Origin: Brenneria nigrifluens DSM 30175 = ATCC 13028
GTDB taxonomy: Bacteria > Pseudomonadota > Gammaproteobacteria > Enterobacterales > Enterobacteriaceae
Direction: 5' to 3'
Assembly (NCBI RefSeq): GCF_005484965.1
Contig: NZ_CP034036.1
Location: 3,100,001 to 3,164,000 of the forward strand
DNA length: 64,000 nucleotides
Within the stretch, counting starts at the first letter, position 1. Each line of letters opens with the position of its first letter. Below, piece by piece: positions 1 to 8,688 of this stretch. The position numbers and the translations under genes are program-made. The notes beneath the pieces were generated by a model. That model saw only the letters and a program-made list of their open reading frames with translations. It searched no databases and was not told the origin of the DNA.

Positions 1-1179
1 GATCCAGGCAAAGCTGAGCGGCACGCCAAACAGCATCAGGCCGATGGCTTTCGCCAGCCCCCAGCCCGCCAGGCAGCCGGCGATGCCTCCCAGCAAACCG
101 CTGAGCGCCGCTTCCAGATAGAACAGCAGCATAATCTGCCACTGCCGCGCCCCCAGCGCTTTCATCAGGCCGATCTCTTTCGCCCGCTCCATAATGGTGC
201 TGGTCATCAACGAGGCGATGCCCATGGCCGCGGCGACCAGCGCCGCAAAGGTGACCACCGCCAGCAACAGCTGGATTTTATCGATCACCACGCCTTCCGA
301 CGCCGCCACCTGCCAGATAGGCCGCACCACCGAACCGGAAATCGCCTCTTCCAACTGGTGGGCGATAGAGGAAACATAGGCGGTGCAGTACCACAGGTCA
401 TACTCTTCGGCGTTCAGCGCCTCCAGATTTTCACGCGCCCGGCGCGACAGGTCGTTTTCCGGCACCGTCAGCGCGGAAACGCGGATCGCCTGTATTTTCC
501 CCTCCAGGCCCAGCAGACGCTGCACCGCCGCCAGCGGCATCACCAGCCGGTTTTCCTCATCCCCGCCGCTGCTCAGAATGCCGCTGACCCGCACTATGGC
601 TTCACCCTGCGGGCCATGCAGCCGGAGCTGGCTGCCCGCCTGCCAGCCGTTCTGCTGCGCCAGCTGTTTGCCCGCCAGCGCCTCGGCGGCGCTTCCTTCC
701 GTCACCGGCTCCTGCGGCCACCGGCCGGCAACCTGCCAGTAAGGGCTGACGGTTATCTGTCCGGTGCGATAATCCTCTTCGTCCGGCACCGCCACCGGCT
801 GTGAGAAAAAGGTGCCCAATACCGCCACCGGCTGCCCGTCGATCTCCACGTCGCCGCTCAGCAACGGCGCGAATCCGACGATATTGTTGCGCCAGAAAAT
901 ATCCTTGATGTTGGGCAACTCCGACTCATCGAGAAAATCCTGCCCTTCCAGCGGATTGCCGTGCTCGCCGAACAGCGCCGGCAGCGCCGCCTGTCCCGCC
1001 GGTTCAATCAGGATATTGGCGCCATAGGATTTCAATTCGCGCGCCATTTTGTCGCCGATATCGATAGAGACCGCCAGCAGGGCCGAAATCAGCCCCGCCG
1101 CCAAAAAGACCGTCAACACCGCCAGCGATTTACGCCGGATATTTCTGCGCCAGGATTGGCGTAACATGCGCCATAACAT
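1..1179 (-). CDS. FtsX/MacB-like ABC transporter permease of the FTR1/P19 iron system (3' end outside window)
   Basis: About 392 residues are visible. The ATG at 1179 lies 2 bp after the stop of the DUF2318 gene, and the protein runs off the window edge without a stop. It starts with a basic stretch (MLWRMLRQSWRRNIRRKS) and one membrane segment, followed by a large extracytoplasmic MacB-type domain. Further hydrophobic segments follow (LLAVVTFAALVAAAMGIASL, then LLFYLEAALSGLLGGIAGC), the FtsX permease layout. In the Campylobacter p19 locus and related enterobacterial loci, two such permeases, an ATPase and a thioredoxin-like protein follow FTR1, P19 and the DUF2318 protein. By inference it helps drive periplasmic iron handling, and its partners should lie beyond position 1. 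Confidence 0.85.
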   Translation of the reverse strand, partial: MLWRMLRQSWRRNIRRKSLAVLTVFLAAGLISALLAVSIDIGDKMARELKSYGANILIEPAGQAALPALFGEHGNPLEGQDFLDESELPNIKDIFWRNNIVGFAPLLSGDVEIDGQPVAVLGTFFSQPVAVPDEEDYRTGQITVSPYWQVAGRWPQEPVTEGSAAEALAGKQLAQQNGWQAGSQLRLHGPQGEAIVRVSGILSSGGDEENRLVMPLAAVQRLLGLEGKIQAIRVSALTVPENDLSRRARENLEALNAEEYDLWYCTAYVSSIAHQLEEAISGSVVRPIWQVAASEGVVIDKIQLLLAVVTFAALVAAAMGIASLMTSTIMERAKEIGLMKALGARQWQIMLLFYLEAALSGLLGGIAGCLAGWGLAKAIGLMLFGVPLSFAWI

Positions 1180-1181
1180 GG

Positions 1182-2579
1182 TTATTCCCCTTCCGCTTGA
1201 TCGTCAGCCGTCGCCGCGGAGGTAACAAATTTTCCGGGGCTTTCACGGAAACGCTTGTAGTTCGCTTCAGATGAGAAGAAATAGGTTTTACCGCCGTAGC
1301 GATACTTATGTTCGGCCTGCACGTTGGTGAGTTTCGAACCGTCAACCGGATCGACGACCTCCAGCGATATCACCGTGGTGAAATAGTTGGTGCCCGCCGC
1401 CAGCGACGCCTGGCTAATCACCAGCTCATTGTCGTCATTGCTCCAGCCTTCGATGGGCACGGGGTTACACCCGCCCGCCTTGCCGATGGAGGGGATAAAG
1501 ATGCGTACGTCGCAGGCGACGCAGATCACCTGATTACCTTCCATCACATAGCCCTGATCGCCGCACAGCAGGCAGGCATCGAACACCACTCCCAACCGCA
1601 GCCGGTCCGGATAGCGGTTAATGACGAAAAAGCGCACCGCCTTGCCGTCATCGGCAACCCACACAAACCGATGCAGTTTGCCGTCGCGAATCTGTTCGAT
1701 GGGAATATGCACCTTGCCGTCGGCGGCCGGCGTCACCGGCAACGCCTCGGACAAACGGGGAGGCTGGGACGCCACCTTGTCCCAGTAAAGCTGCGCCGCC
1801 ACGATCGCCAGCAGCGCAATCAGGGCGGCCAGCACCGTGCGCCGCACATTGCGGTAGTCGGCGGTGGCGCGGCGCCTGGCGATGGCCTCGGCGGCGGCCT
1901 GCATCCGCCGGCGCGTGTGGAATAAAGGCAGCAGATAGCCGGCCGCTGCCACCGCCAGCAATAGCGCGCCGAGATAATTCAGCAGCCAGGCGCTATTGGT
2001 GACCTGCGCCACATAGCTCAGGCGCGGTTTGTTCAGCCCCAGCACCTGTAGCTTCATCAATAACAGCAGCAGATTGCCGCTGATCGGCAACAGTAATAGC
2101 GCCGCCAGCGCAACGAGCAGCGGCCAGCGCAATACGCGGATACGCCGCACCATCATGCCGCAAAGCGCGGCGCTGAATATCAGCCAGCCGAAGGCCGCCG
2201 CCACCGCGCTGAAATTCAGCAGCAGATCGGTATTCACCACGTGCGTGCTGGTCAGGGCGCTCAGGTTGGGATCGCCGCCCCAATGAATAGCCGCGCCGGC
2301 AACCAGGATGGCCTGCCAGAAATAACCGATGCGGGAATGAGAGAAAAACTGACTGACGAGAAACAACAGCAGGACGATCGCCTGAATGCCGGTGATCCAG
2401 AGTTGCAGCTGCTGGCCGTTGGGCAGGCGAATGCCGATTACCGTGCCGGCAATCAGCGCCAGCAGGGTGGTCCACGCCAACGGCCGGATTTCAGGCGGGG
2501 AACGATGGCTCCAGTTCAGCCCCAACAGCAACGCTATCGGCAGGAATGACTGTAGCGTAGTAACGAAGAAGTAACTCAT
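1182..2579 (-). CDS. DUF2318 Fe-S-containing membrane protein of the FTR1/P19 iron system
   Basis: 465-residue membrane protein. The N-terminal two thirds carry about eight hydrophobic segments. The C-terminal soluble part has a DACLLC motif, then a CVAC motif and a GGCNP cysteine, giving five cysteines suited to a metal or Fe-S site. It ends in a YHS-like stretch (YRYGGKTYFFSS). This is the pattern of the DUF2318 family, found next to FTR1 and P19 in iron uptake loci. The ATG at 2579 has a close GAAGGG ribosome site. An upstream TTG at 2597 is possible but has none. Its likely role, electron transfer for ferric reduction or iron release at the membrane, is inference from context. Confidence 0.85.
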   Translation of the reverse strand: MSYFFVTTLQSFLPIALLLGLNWSHRSPPEIRPLAWTTLLALIAGTVIGIRLPNGQQLQLWITGIQAIVLLLFLVSQFFSHSRIGYFWQAILVAGAAIHWGGDPNLSALTSTHVVNTDLLLNFSAVAAAFGWLIFSAALCGMMVRRIRVLRWPLLVALAALLLLPISGNLLLLLMKLQVLGLNKPRLSYVAQVTNSAWLLNYLGALLLAVAAAGYLLPLFHTRRRMQAAAEAIARRRATADYRNVRRTVLAALIALLAIVAAQLYWDKVASQPPRLSEALPVTPAADGKVHIPIEQIRDGKLHRFVWVADDGKAVRFFVINRYPDRLRLGVVFDACLLCGDQGYVMEGNQVICVACDVRIFIPSIGKAGGCNPVPIEGWSNDDNELVISQASLAAGTNYFTTVISLEVVDPVDGSKLTNVQAEHKYRYGGKTYFFSSEANYKRFRESPGKFVTSAATADDQAEGE

Positions 2580-2687
2580 ATTCCCTTCATCTTTCAAGTT
2601 GCAGGTGCGTTGGCTTCCGCACCTTGAAATCTATTGGGTAATAAAGCGCACGCCCCTGGCGGCTATCGGCAGAGGCGTGGGCATTAG

Positions 2688-2711
2688 CGCGATAAGGAAG
2701 CGCTTATCGCG
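2688..2711 (-). repeat. Intercistronic stem-loop between p19 and the DUF2318 gene
   Basis: Perfect 9-bp inverted repeat, CGCGATAAG and CTTATCGCG, with a 6-nt loop, just after the p19 stop codon. There is no T-run, so it is more likely a 3'-end stabiliser or partial attenuator than a full terminator. It would let the abundant periplasmic P19 be made in excess of the membrane proteins (inference). Confidence 0.5.
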
Positions 2712-2721
2712 GACGGGATCA

Positions 2722-3249
2722 TCACTTGATGCCGACGTATTTGAAATCAAAGCTGACGTCAAACGGTTTCCACCAGCGGCCGACGCCGGTTTCCTCGTCG
2801 GTATGGCGGTGCATGCCGGCTTTGGAGGGCGGGTCGATGTGGTAAATCACCTTGTAGTTGCCCACGCCCATCATTTTGATGTTCGCGCCATAGTGCGGGC
2901 CGTCGCTGGCGACCATCGGCATAAAGGTTCCTTCCTGCTTGGCGCCGGTATCGGTGTTGGTCAGGGTATAGGCGATGGTCAGGAACGGCATCCACTCGCC
3001 GGCGCCGAATCCGTTTTTATTCCCCTCCACCGCATGGATATCGGCTTCCAGGTGGATATCCGCCTTTGCCGCCGGCAAACCCATGCCGCGGGGTTCCATA
3101 TCAATCGGCTGCAGATAAACCGCGGCGATCTCCAGCTCGTTTATGGTCACCGGTTCGCCAGCCGGATACTCTTCAAACGCCAGCGCCGCGGGCGCGGTGA
3201 AAACAGCGGCGATAATCGCCCCGGCAATCAGACTTTTTTGCTTATTCAT
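2722..3249 (-). CDS. P19-type periplasmic iron-binding protein
   Basis: 175-residue exported protein. A cleavable signal peptide (KSLIAGAIIAAVFTAPAALA) is followed by a mature domain of the iron transporter/Tp34 family (Campylobacter P19, E. coli FetP). Metal-ligand candidates include Met and His in MEPRGMGLPAAKADIHLEAD, GPHYGANIKMMG and GMHRHTDEETG. P19 homologues bind copper and iron as dimers and work with an FTR1 permease. The ATG at 3249 has an AGGATGG site 5-10 nt upstream; the TTG one codon earlier is unlikely. It lies 121 bp downstream of ftr1 in the same direction and probably shares its Fur-controlled transcript. Confidence 0.93.
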   Translation of the reverse strand: MNKQKSLIAGAIIAAVFTAPAALAFEEYPAGEPVTINELEIAAVYLQPIDMEPRGMGLPAAKADIHLEADIHAVEGNKNGFGAGEWMPFLTIAYTLTNTDTGAKQEGTFMPMVASDGPHYGANIKMMGVGNYKVIYHIDPPSKAGMHRHTDEETGVGRWWKPFDVSFDFKYVGIK

Positions 3250-3370
3250 CAACCCATCCTCGTGTCATCAATGTACCCGTCATCTTGCAAGCCGGCGGTT
3301 GCCCGCGCCTTGCAGTCATCGGGGCGTAACGGTCGTTTCTGGTTATTTTTGCTGGTCACTGCTTCCAGTA

Positions 3371-5287
3371 TCAGATTGTCGAGGCTCTGCGCCGCATGAT
3401 CCACAGCGCCGCCAATGCCGCGACTAACAGCACCCCTTGCGGGATTAACGTTTCCACATAGGGATAAATACCCAACCCGCTGATTTCCGGTACGCCGGTC
3501 AACAGCGTCGGTTCAAACAATTTGCCTTCAATCAGTTCCAGTACCCCTTTACCGGCAAAGACGAACGCCATCAGATACATGAAACAACCGGTAAACATAA
3601 AGAAAGGCTTAAGCGGAAGTTTAACCACGGTGAAGCGCATGATCAGATAGGCAACCACCAGGATCACGCAGCCGATGGCAAAGCCCGCCAGAATGGAGAG
3701 GTGCCCGGCCATATTGTTGGCATCGCCCACCAGCGCGTAGTAAAACAGGACGGTTTCCGCCCCTTCCCGGTAGACCGCCAGAAAACTGGTCAGCCATAAT
3801 CCCGCCAGCGACCCGCCGCTCAGGGAGTGCGACAATTTACCTTCCAGATAGGCTTTCCAGTGCCGGGCTTCCACCTTCGACAGCAGCCAGTAACTCATAA
3901 AGAACAGCATCACCACGGCGATAAGCATGGTGACGCCTTCCAGCAGTTCGCGGCTGGCGCCGGAGTTGGTAAACAGCAATTGGAAAATAACGGCGGTGAT
4001 CACGCTGCACAGCAGCGCGATATAAACAGACTGGCGGATAAGCGGCAGCTTATCGCGATGATTGTTTTTCACCAGATAAGCGACGATGGCCGCCACGATC
4101 AGCAGCGCTTCCATACCTTCACGCACAATGATCAGCAGGCTGTAGATCAGCAGGCTCCAGTGGGTATCTCCCCCTTCGCCCAGCATGGCCACGGCGTTCG
4201 CCAGATCCTGCTGTAGCGCATCGGCCTGAAGGTGCAGTTGCTCCACCGGCTGGCCGGCATTCATCAGGCTGACCATACGGGTGAAATAGCCTTCCAGCGT
4301 CGATTTGAACGCCGCATTGCGCGAACCGACCTTGTTCTCCATGCCGGTGGCTTCGAACAGATCGAAGTAGGCGTCCTGCACGGCGATCATCGCCGGTTTC
4401 ACCTCGCCCTGACGGTACTTTTCGATGGCCGCCAGAATGGCCTGATTAATGTCGTCGGATATTTTAGCCCAGTTAGCGTCCGGCACGTCGGCGGCGTCGA
4501 GCGCGCCGTCGCCGTCATCGGCCGAGGTTGCGCTAACCGGCTGGCTGTCGCGCGTGGTGGGCAACCCCGGCAGCAGATCTTCAATATCCTGCAACAGCGT
4601 CGTCACGCGATAGGCCACGTCAGTCAGTTGATCCGGTTGATTCGCCAGGGCGATCAGCGCGGAAAATTGCTGATTAATGGCGGCGGCCTGCTGCGCGGAG
4701 CGGTTCTGCCGCACCGACATCTCCATTTCCGAGTTTTTAAACCCCTGATAGTGCGCCTGCTGCACGCTCTGGCTGGCCCTGGCGTAGTCGCCGGCCTGAT
4801 ATTCGCTTATCGCCTGCGCCAGTTGATCGTCGATGATCTTAAAACTCTGCTGCCAGTACAGCGCGATATCGCTGTTGTCATACGCGCCGTGCTGTTGCTG
4901 CGCCACCAGCCGATGGCCGTCGGCCAATACCGGCAGCACCGCGTTCAGTTCCCCTTTCAGCCAGGTCACTTTAGCCTGCACGTCGGCCAGCGGTTTTCCC
5001 TCGCCGATCATGCGCCGGATTTCACCGAACGCGGCTTCCAACTGATAGCTTTTTTGCGCGGAAATATTGATACGGATGGGGCCTTCGAGATTTTCGAACA
5101 CTTCGAAATAGGCCATCTGAACTTCGGTGCGGGCTTCATCAGGCTGTTGCTGCTGATACAGTTGAACCGTTTTATCCAGTCTGGATTCGATATCCTGGAT
5201 AAAGGAAGCGTAGTCGGTTGCGGCCAGCGCCAGAGAACAGCCGGATAGCCAGCACAACGAAAAGAAAAGTTTTAGCCAGATAGACAT
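3371..5287 (-). CDS. FTR1-family iron permease (EfeU/FetM-like)
   Basis: 638-residue protein. It has a signal peptide, then a long periplasmic helical region of about 370 residues. A seven-helix FTR1 domain follows, with both hallmark REXXE motifs: IIVREGMEALL in the first membrane helix and AVYREGAETVL further on. These glutamates carry iron in FTR1/EfeU proteins. The large N-terminal region is typical of bacterial FTR1 proteins paired with P19 rather than of short EfeU. ATG at 5287 was chosen; GTG at 5293 is equally possible because neither has a clear ribosome site. It is the first gene of the iron operon, directly behind a Fur box. Confidence 0.93.
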   Translation of the reverse strand: MSIWLKLFFSLCWLSGCSLALAATDYASFIQDIESRLDKTVQLYQQQQPDEARTEVQMAYFEVFENLEGPIRINISAQKSYQLEAAFGEIRRMIGEGKPLADVQAKVTWLKGELNAVLPVLADGHRLVAQQQHGAYDNSDIALYWQQSFKIIDDQLAQAISEYQAGDYARASQSVQQAHYQGFKNSEMEMSVRQNRSAQQAAAINQQFSALIALANQPDQLTDVAYRVTTLLQDIEDLLPGLPTTRDSQPVSATSADDGDGALDAADVPDANWAKISDDINQAILAAIEKYRQGEVKPAMIAVQDAYFDLFEATGMENKVGSRNAAFKSTLEGYFTRMVSLMNAGQPVEQLHLQADALQQDLANAVAMLGEGGDTHWSLLIYSLLIIVREGMEALLIVAAIVAYLVKNNHRDKLPLIRQSVYIALLCSVITAVIFQLLFTNSGASRELLEGVTMLIAVVMLFFMSYWLLSKVEARHWKAYLEGKLSHSLSGGSLAGLWLTSFLAVYREGAETVLFYYALVGDANNMAGHLSILAGFAIGCVILVVAYLIMRFTVVKLPLKPFFMFTGCFMYLMAFVFAGKGVLELIEGKLFEPTLLTGVPEISGLGIYPYVETLIPQGVLLVAALAALWIMRRRASTI

Positions 5288-5309
5288 AATCACGAAGCGA
5301 TGTGCTAAT

Positions 5310-5328
5310 GATATTTATTCTTATTATC
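5310..5328. promoter_or_regulatory. Fur box upstream of ftr1
   Basis: GATATTTATTCTTATTATC matches the 19-bp Fur consensus GATAATGATAATCATTATC at 14 positions. It lies 22 bp upstream of the ftr1 start, where bound Fur would block the promoter. This fits an iron-starvation-induced uptake operon. Confidence 0.75.
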
Positions 5329-5373
5329 ACCTTGAGAAATGAACAAGTCTTGATTTACGTCACGAAAAGAAAT

Positions 5374-5643
5374 CTATTGACGCAGAAAAATTGTAACATC
5401 TTGTTCTACCTCCTCCATTTGCCGTAAAGCGTCGAGCGTTGCATACGCCTCCTCTTCATCCAGACGGCTCATGGCAAACCCGACGTGAACCAGCACCCAA
5501 CTGCCGATCAGCCGTCCGGCGTCCACGCCGTCCGCCACCAGCGCAATGTTTACCTCGCGCCGGACGCCGCATACGTCGACCCATGCCAGCTGTCGTTCGG
5601 CGGAAGCCAGTTCAATAATTTTTCCCGGAATGCCCAGACACAT
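5374..5643 (-). CDS. HypC/HybG-family [NiFe]-hydrogenase maturation chaperone
   Basis: 89 residues, the usual size of the family. It begins with the invariant MCLGIPGK; Cys2 of HypC carries the Fe(CN)2CO unit with HypD. The conserved VDVCGVRREVNIAL and WVLVHVGFAMSRLDEEEA blocks are present and are closer to HybG than to HypC. The ATG at 5643 has a GGAG site 8 nt upstream. It is divergent from hyfA and separated from the rest of the hyp machinery, none of which is in the window. It probably serves as a dedicated chaperone for the hydrogenase-4 large subunit HyfG (inference). Confidence 0.93.
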   Translation of the reverse strand: MCLGIPGKIIELASAERQLAWVDVCGVRREVNIALVADGVDAGRLIGSWVLVHVGFAMSRLDEEEAYATLDALRQMEEVEQDVTIFLRQ

Positions 5644-5846
5644 AGTGATTCTCCATTAAGGATGCCGCGCGGCAAAGCACCCGTCGGTATATTTTTATGC
5701 TTAGCAATTTTTACGCCACCTATTAAAAATTTGAATTAACATGCTGTTTGGCGGCGCATTAAATATCAATTTCTTTACGATATGCTTAATTAAGATTACA
5801 TAAGGCGGCGCTTTTTCCGCCCAAAACCAGGCCGGCCTCCTCCGGT

Positions 5847-5896
5847 CGTCAAAAGTGTCGAATCCTCCCCGCCAATCGCCGTCGTCACTAATGTCG
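5847..5896. promoter_or_regulatory. Tandem putative FhlA enhancer sites upstream of hyfA
   Basis: Two copies of the dyad CGTCA-N4-TGTCG, at 5847-5860 (spacer AAAG) and 5883-5896 (spacer CTAA), start 36 bp apart. Their centres lie about 130 and 95 bp upstream of the -24 element, the usual distance for a sigma-54 activator. The same arrangement occurs upstream of hydN. Assignment to FhlA is inference from the shared regulon. Confidence 0.55.
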
Positions 5897-5982
5897 AGTC
5901 TGGCCATATCGTGCGCGCTTTTGCCGGCCCTCGCTTGTTCAATCCCTTATCCTACGCGGCCTGACGGCCGGATCGCCCGAGG

Positions 5983-5998
5983 TGGCACAAAATATGCT
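5983..5998 (+). promoter_or_regulatory. Sigma-54 promoter of the hyf operon
   Basis: TGGCACAAAATATGCT has the GG-N10-GC spacing and matches the -24/-12 consensus TGGCAC-N5-TTGCW except for one base. It lies about 45 bp upstream of the hyfA start. FhlA- or HyfR-activated sigma-54 transcription is known for hyc and hyf operons. Confidence 0.85.
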
Positions 5999-6042
5999 TT
6001 AACGCGGCAAACCTTGACACAATCCCCCTGGAGGATATGGCT

Positions 6043-6669
6043 ATGAACCGCTTCGTCATTGCGGAGCCTAAACGCTGTATCGGCTGCAACACCTGCATGG
6101 CCGCCTGTACGCAGGTACACCGCCGCCAGGGATTGCAGACGCATCCGCGGCTGACGGTGGAGCGCGACCTCGCCGGCACCGCGCCGGTGTTATGCCGCCA
6201 TTGCGAAGACGCGCCCTGCGCCAGAGTCTGTCCGGTTAACGCCATCACCCATCAGGATCAGGCGGTGGTGCTGAATGAAAATACCTGCATCGGCTGCAAA
6301 CTCTGCGCCATCGCCTGCCCCTTCGGCGCGATAACGCCGTCCGGCAGCAAGCCGCCGGCCATCCCGGAGACCTTCAGTCAGAACATTCCTTTATCCCTGC
6401 TTTCCGATGTCCCATGCAGCATTTCCTCCATCAATCCTCTTCTTTCCTGGAACGCCGGGGTACGCAGCGTCGCCGTCAAATGCGATCTCTGCGCCTTTCA
6501 GGAAAAGGGGCCGGAATGCGTCCGGGTGTGTCCAACCAAGGCGCTGTTCATCGTCGACGATCGGGAGCTTGAACGGCTGAACGCAGAAAAACGCCGTCAT
6601 GCCATGGAATGGCCGGCCGGCAACAGACCCTTCCCGCCAGACGCGGTCGATCGGGAGAAGAAACTATGA
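6043..6669 (+). CDS. hyfA: Hydrogenase-4 electron-transfer subunit HyfA
   Basis: 208-residue ferredoxin-like protein starting MNRFVIAEPKRCIGC, as in E. coli HyfA. Cysteine clusters CIGCNTCMAAC, CRHCEDAPCARVC, CIGCKLCAIAC and CDLCAFQEKGPECVRVC can bind four [4Fe-4S] clusters. It would pass electrons from the formate dehydrogenase toward the hydrogenase small subunit in formate hydrogenlyase-2 (FHL-2). Start: the ATG at 6043 has TGGAGG at the right distance, while the in-frame ATG at 6037 is only 2 nt from it. It is the first gene of an eleven-gene operon. Its stop overlaps hyfB (ATGA). Confidence 0.95.
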   Translation: MNRFVIAEPKRCIGCNTCMAACTQVHRRQGLQTHPRLTVERDLAGTAPVLCRHCEDAPCARVCPVNAITHQDQAVVLNENTCIGCKLCAIACPFGAITPSGSKPPAIPETFSQNIPLSLLSDVPCSISSINPLLSWNAGVRSVAVKCDLCAFQEKGPECVRVCPTKALFIVDDRELERLNAEKRRHAMEWPAGNRPFPPDAVDREKKL

Positions 6670-8681
6670 TGACTTCACTGGAATGGTTGGCGCTGGCGCT
6701 GACGTTCTATTCCGTCGGCGCGCTGCTGTCCCTGTGTCTGGCCCGCGCCGAGTCGCTGGCTATTCTGTTGAGCGGCCTCAGTTCCGCTCTGGGCGGACTG
6801 TGCGGCATCGCCGCCGCACTGCCGGTACTGCTCGACGGCCGGGTACTGACCGCCGCATTTGAAGGGCCATTCGCCGCGTTTGCCCATTTAACGCTAAGAA
6901 TGGATCCTCTTGCCGCCTTCATCATCATGGTCATTTCGCTGCTGGTTATTATGACTTCCCTCTATTCGCTCTCTTATCTACAGCAATACCGTGGACGCGC
7001 CTGGGCGATGGGATTCTTTATGAACCTGTTTATCGCCTCGATGGTGGCGCTGGTGGTTATCGATAACGCTTTTTACTTCATTATCCTATTTGAAGCGATG
7101 TCGCTCAGCTCCTATTTCCTGGTGATTTCCGATGGGGACGAAGAGGCCGTCAATGCCGGTCTGCTTTACTTTTTAATCGCTCACGCCGGTTCGGTGCTAA
7201 TCATGATCGCCTTCCTGCTGCTGTATCGGCACAGCAACAGCCTTAATTTCGCCGATTTCCGCCAGGCGACTCTCTCCGCGCCGCAGGCGTCCAGCGTATT
7301 TCTGTTGGCTTTCTTCGGCTTCGGCGCCAAAGCCGGGATGCTGCCGCTGCACGGCTGGCTGCCGCGCGCGCACCCGGCCGCGCCGTCTCACGCGTCGGCG
7401 TTAATGTCCGGCGTGATGGTGAAAATCGGCATCTTCGGCATTATCAAAGTGGGCATCGACCTGCTGGGCGCCGCTGAAGTCTGGTGGGGCGTGGTGGTGC
7501 TGGCGTTCGGCGCGGTCTCCTCGGTGCTCGGCGTGCTCTACGCGCTGGCCGAACACGATATCAAACGTCTGCTGGCCTATCACACCGTGGAAAACATCGG
7601 CATCATTCTGATGGGCGTCGGCGTGGGGATGATCGGCATCGCCACCCATCACCCGCTGCTGGCGGCGCTTGGCCTGCTGGGCGGCCTGTATCACCTGCTG
7701 AACCATGCCGTCTTTAAGGGACTGCTGTTCCTGGGCGCGGGCGCGGTGATTTACCGTCTGCACACCAAGGATATGGAGAAAATGGGCGGCCTGGCGCGCG
7801 CGATGCCCTATACCGCGCCGGCGTTTCTTATCGGCTGCATGGCGATTTCCGCGCTGCCGCCGCTGAACGGCTTCGTCAGCGAATGGTTCACCTACCAGTC
7901 GCTGTTTACCCTCAGTCGCGAGGGCGGTTTTTCACTGCGCCTTATCGCGCCCATCGCCATCGTGATGCTGGCGATTACCGGGGCGTTGGCGGCCATGTGT
8001 TTCGTCAAGGTTTACGGCATCAGCTTCTCCGGCGCACCCCGCAGCGAGAAAGCCGCGCAGGCGCGGGAAGTCCCCTGGCCGATGACCGCGGCCATGTGGC
8101 TGCTGGCGCTGCTGTGCATCGCGCTGGGCGTCGGCGCCGGCGAAGTGGCGCCGGCGATCGGCCGGGTCGCCGCCAGCCTGACGGGAAGCGCCGCGCCGAC
8201 TGTGGCTCAGGGCATGCTGGTGTTCCCCGGCGACCCGGCGCAAACCTCGCTGGCGGCGCCGCTGATTTTCATCCTGCTGCTGGCCTTGCCGCTCCTGCCG
8301 TTGCTGCTTTATATCGGCGCGAAAGGCGCGCGGCTGAATTTTCGCCGCCGCGGCACGCCCTGGGCCTGCGGCTATGGCTACGAGGCCTCGATGGCGGCCT
8401 CCGCCGCCAGCTTCACCCAGCCATTGCGCGTAATGTTCGCGCCTTTATATCGAATACGTAAAACGCTGGATCCGGCCCCGATGCTGCAAACCGCGCTGGA
8501 TAAAACCACCCTGACCGCCGGGCGAACCGAACCCGTCTGGGATAGGCGCCTAATCATGCCGCTGGTCCGCCTGGCGCAGCGTGTCGGCCGCATCGCGCAG
8601 CGGATTCAGCATGGCGACTTCCGGGTTTACTGCCTGTATGTGGTCGCCGCCCTGGTGATCCTGCTGCTGACGATGGCCTGA
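6666..8681 (+). CDS. hyfB: Hydrogenase-4 membrane subunit HyfB
   Basis: 671-residue polytopic protein, almost the length of E. coli HyfB (672). It belongs to the complex I NuoL/M/N antiporter-like family, HycC/HyfB branch. The core has the family LPLHGWLPRAHPAAPSHASA block and a KRLLAYHTVENIG helix with the conserved Lys/His residues of the proton path. The ATG at 6666 overlaps the hyfA stop, implying translational coupling. Inferred role: anchor of the membrane arm and possible ion translocation coupled to formate-driven proton reduction. Confidence 0.95.
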   Translation: MMTSLEWLALALTFYSVGALLSLCLARAESLAILLSGLSSALGGLCGIAAALPVLLDGRVLTAAFEGPFAAFAHLTLRMDPLAAFIIMVISLLVIMTSLYSLSYLQQYRGRAWAMGFFMNLFIASMVALVVIDNAFYFIILFEAMSLSSYFLVISDGDEEAVNAGLLYFLIAHAGSVLIMIAFLLLYRHSNSLNFADFRQATLSAPQASSVFLLAFFGFGAKAGMLPLHGWLPRAHPAAPSHASALMSGVMVKIGIFGIIKVGIDLLGAAEVWWGVVVLAFGAVSSVLGVLYALAEHDIKRLLAYHTVENIGIILMGVGVGMIGIATHHPLLAALGLLGGLYHLLNHAVFKGLLFLGAGAVIYRLHTKDMEKMGGLARAMPYTAPAFLIGCMAISALPPLNGFVSEWFTYQSLFTLSREGGFSLRLIAPIAIVMLAITGALAAMCFVKVYGISFSGAPRSEKAAQAREVPWPMTAAMWLLALLCIALGVGAGEVAPAIGRVAASLTGSAAPTVAQGMLVFPGDPAQTSLAAPLIFILLLALPLLPLLLYIGAKGARLNFRRRGTPWACGYGYEASMAASAASFTQPLRVMFAPLYRIRKTLDPAPMLQTALDKTTLTAGRTEPVWDRRLIMPLVRLAQRVGRIAQRIQHGDFRVYCLYVVAALVILLLTMA

Positions 8682-8688
8682 GGAGAAC

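Larger units (their letters stand above)
5644..6042. other. Divergent hypC/hyfA regulatory region
   Basis: About 400 bp without a credible gene. It contains an AT-rich half next to hypC, two CGTCA-N4-TGTCG dyads (5847-5860 and 5883-5896) and a sigma-54 promoter (5983-5998) reading toward hyfA. No sigma-54 promoter toward hypC was found. Confidence 0.7.

Noticed and set aside
2599..3399. 266-codon plus-strand opening over p19 and its flanks
   Set aside because: It runs antisense to p19, which has a signal peptide and family motifs; the plus-strand product has no domain features.
4232..5248. 338-codon plus-strand opening inside ftr1
   Set aside because: Antisense shadow of the ftr1 reading frame in GC-rich DNA.
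5644..5680. Sigma-54 promoter reading toward hypC
   Set aside because: A GC-N10-CC spacing occurs (near 5671) but the flanking bases do not fit the -24/-12 consensus.
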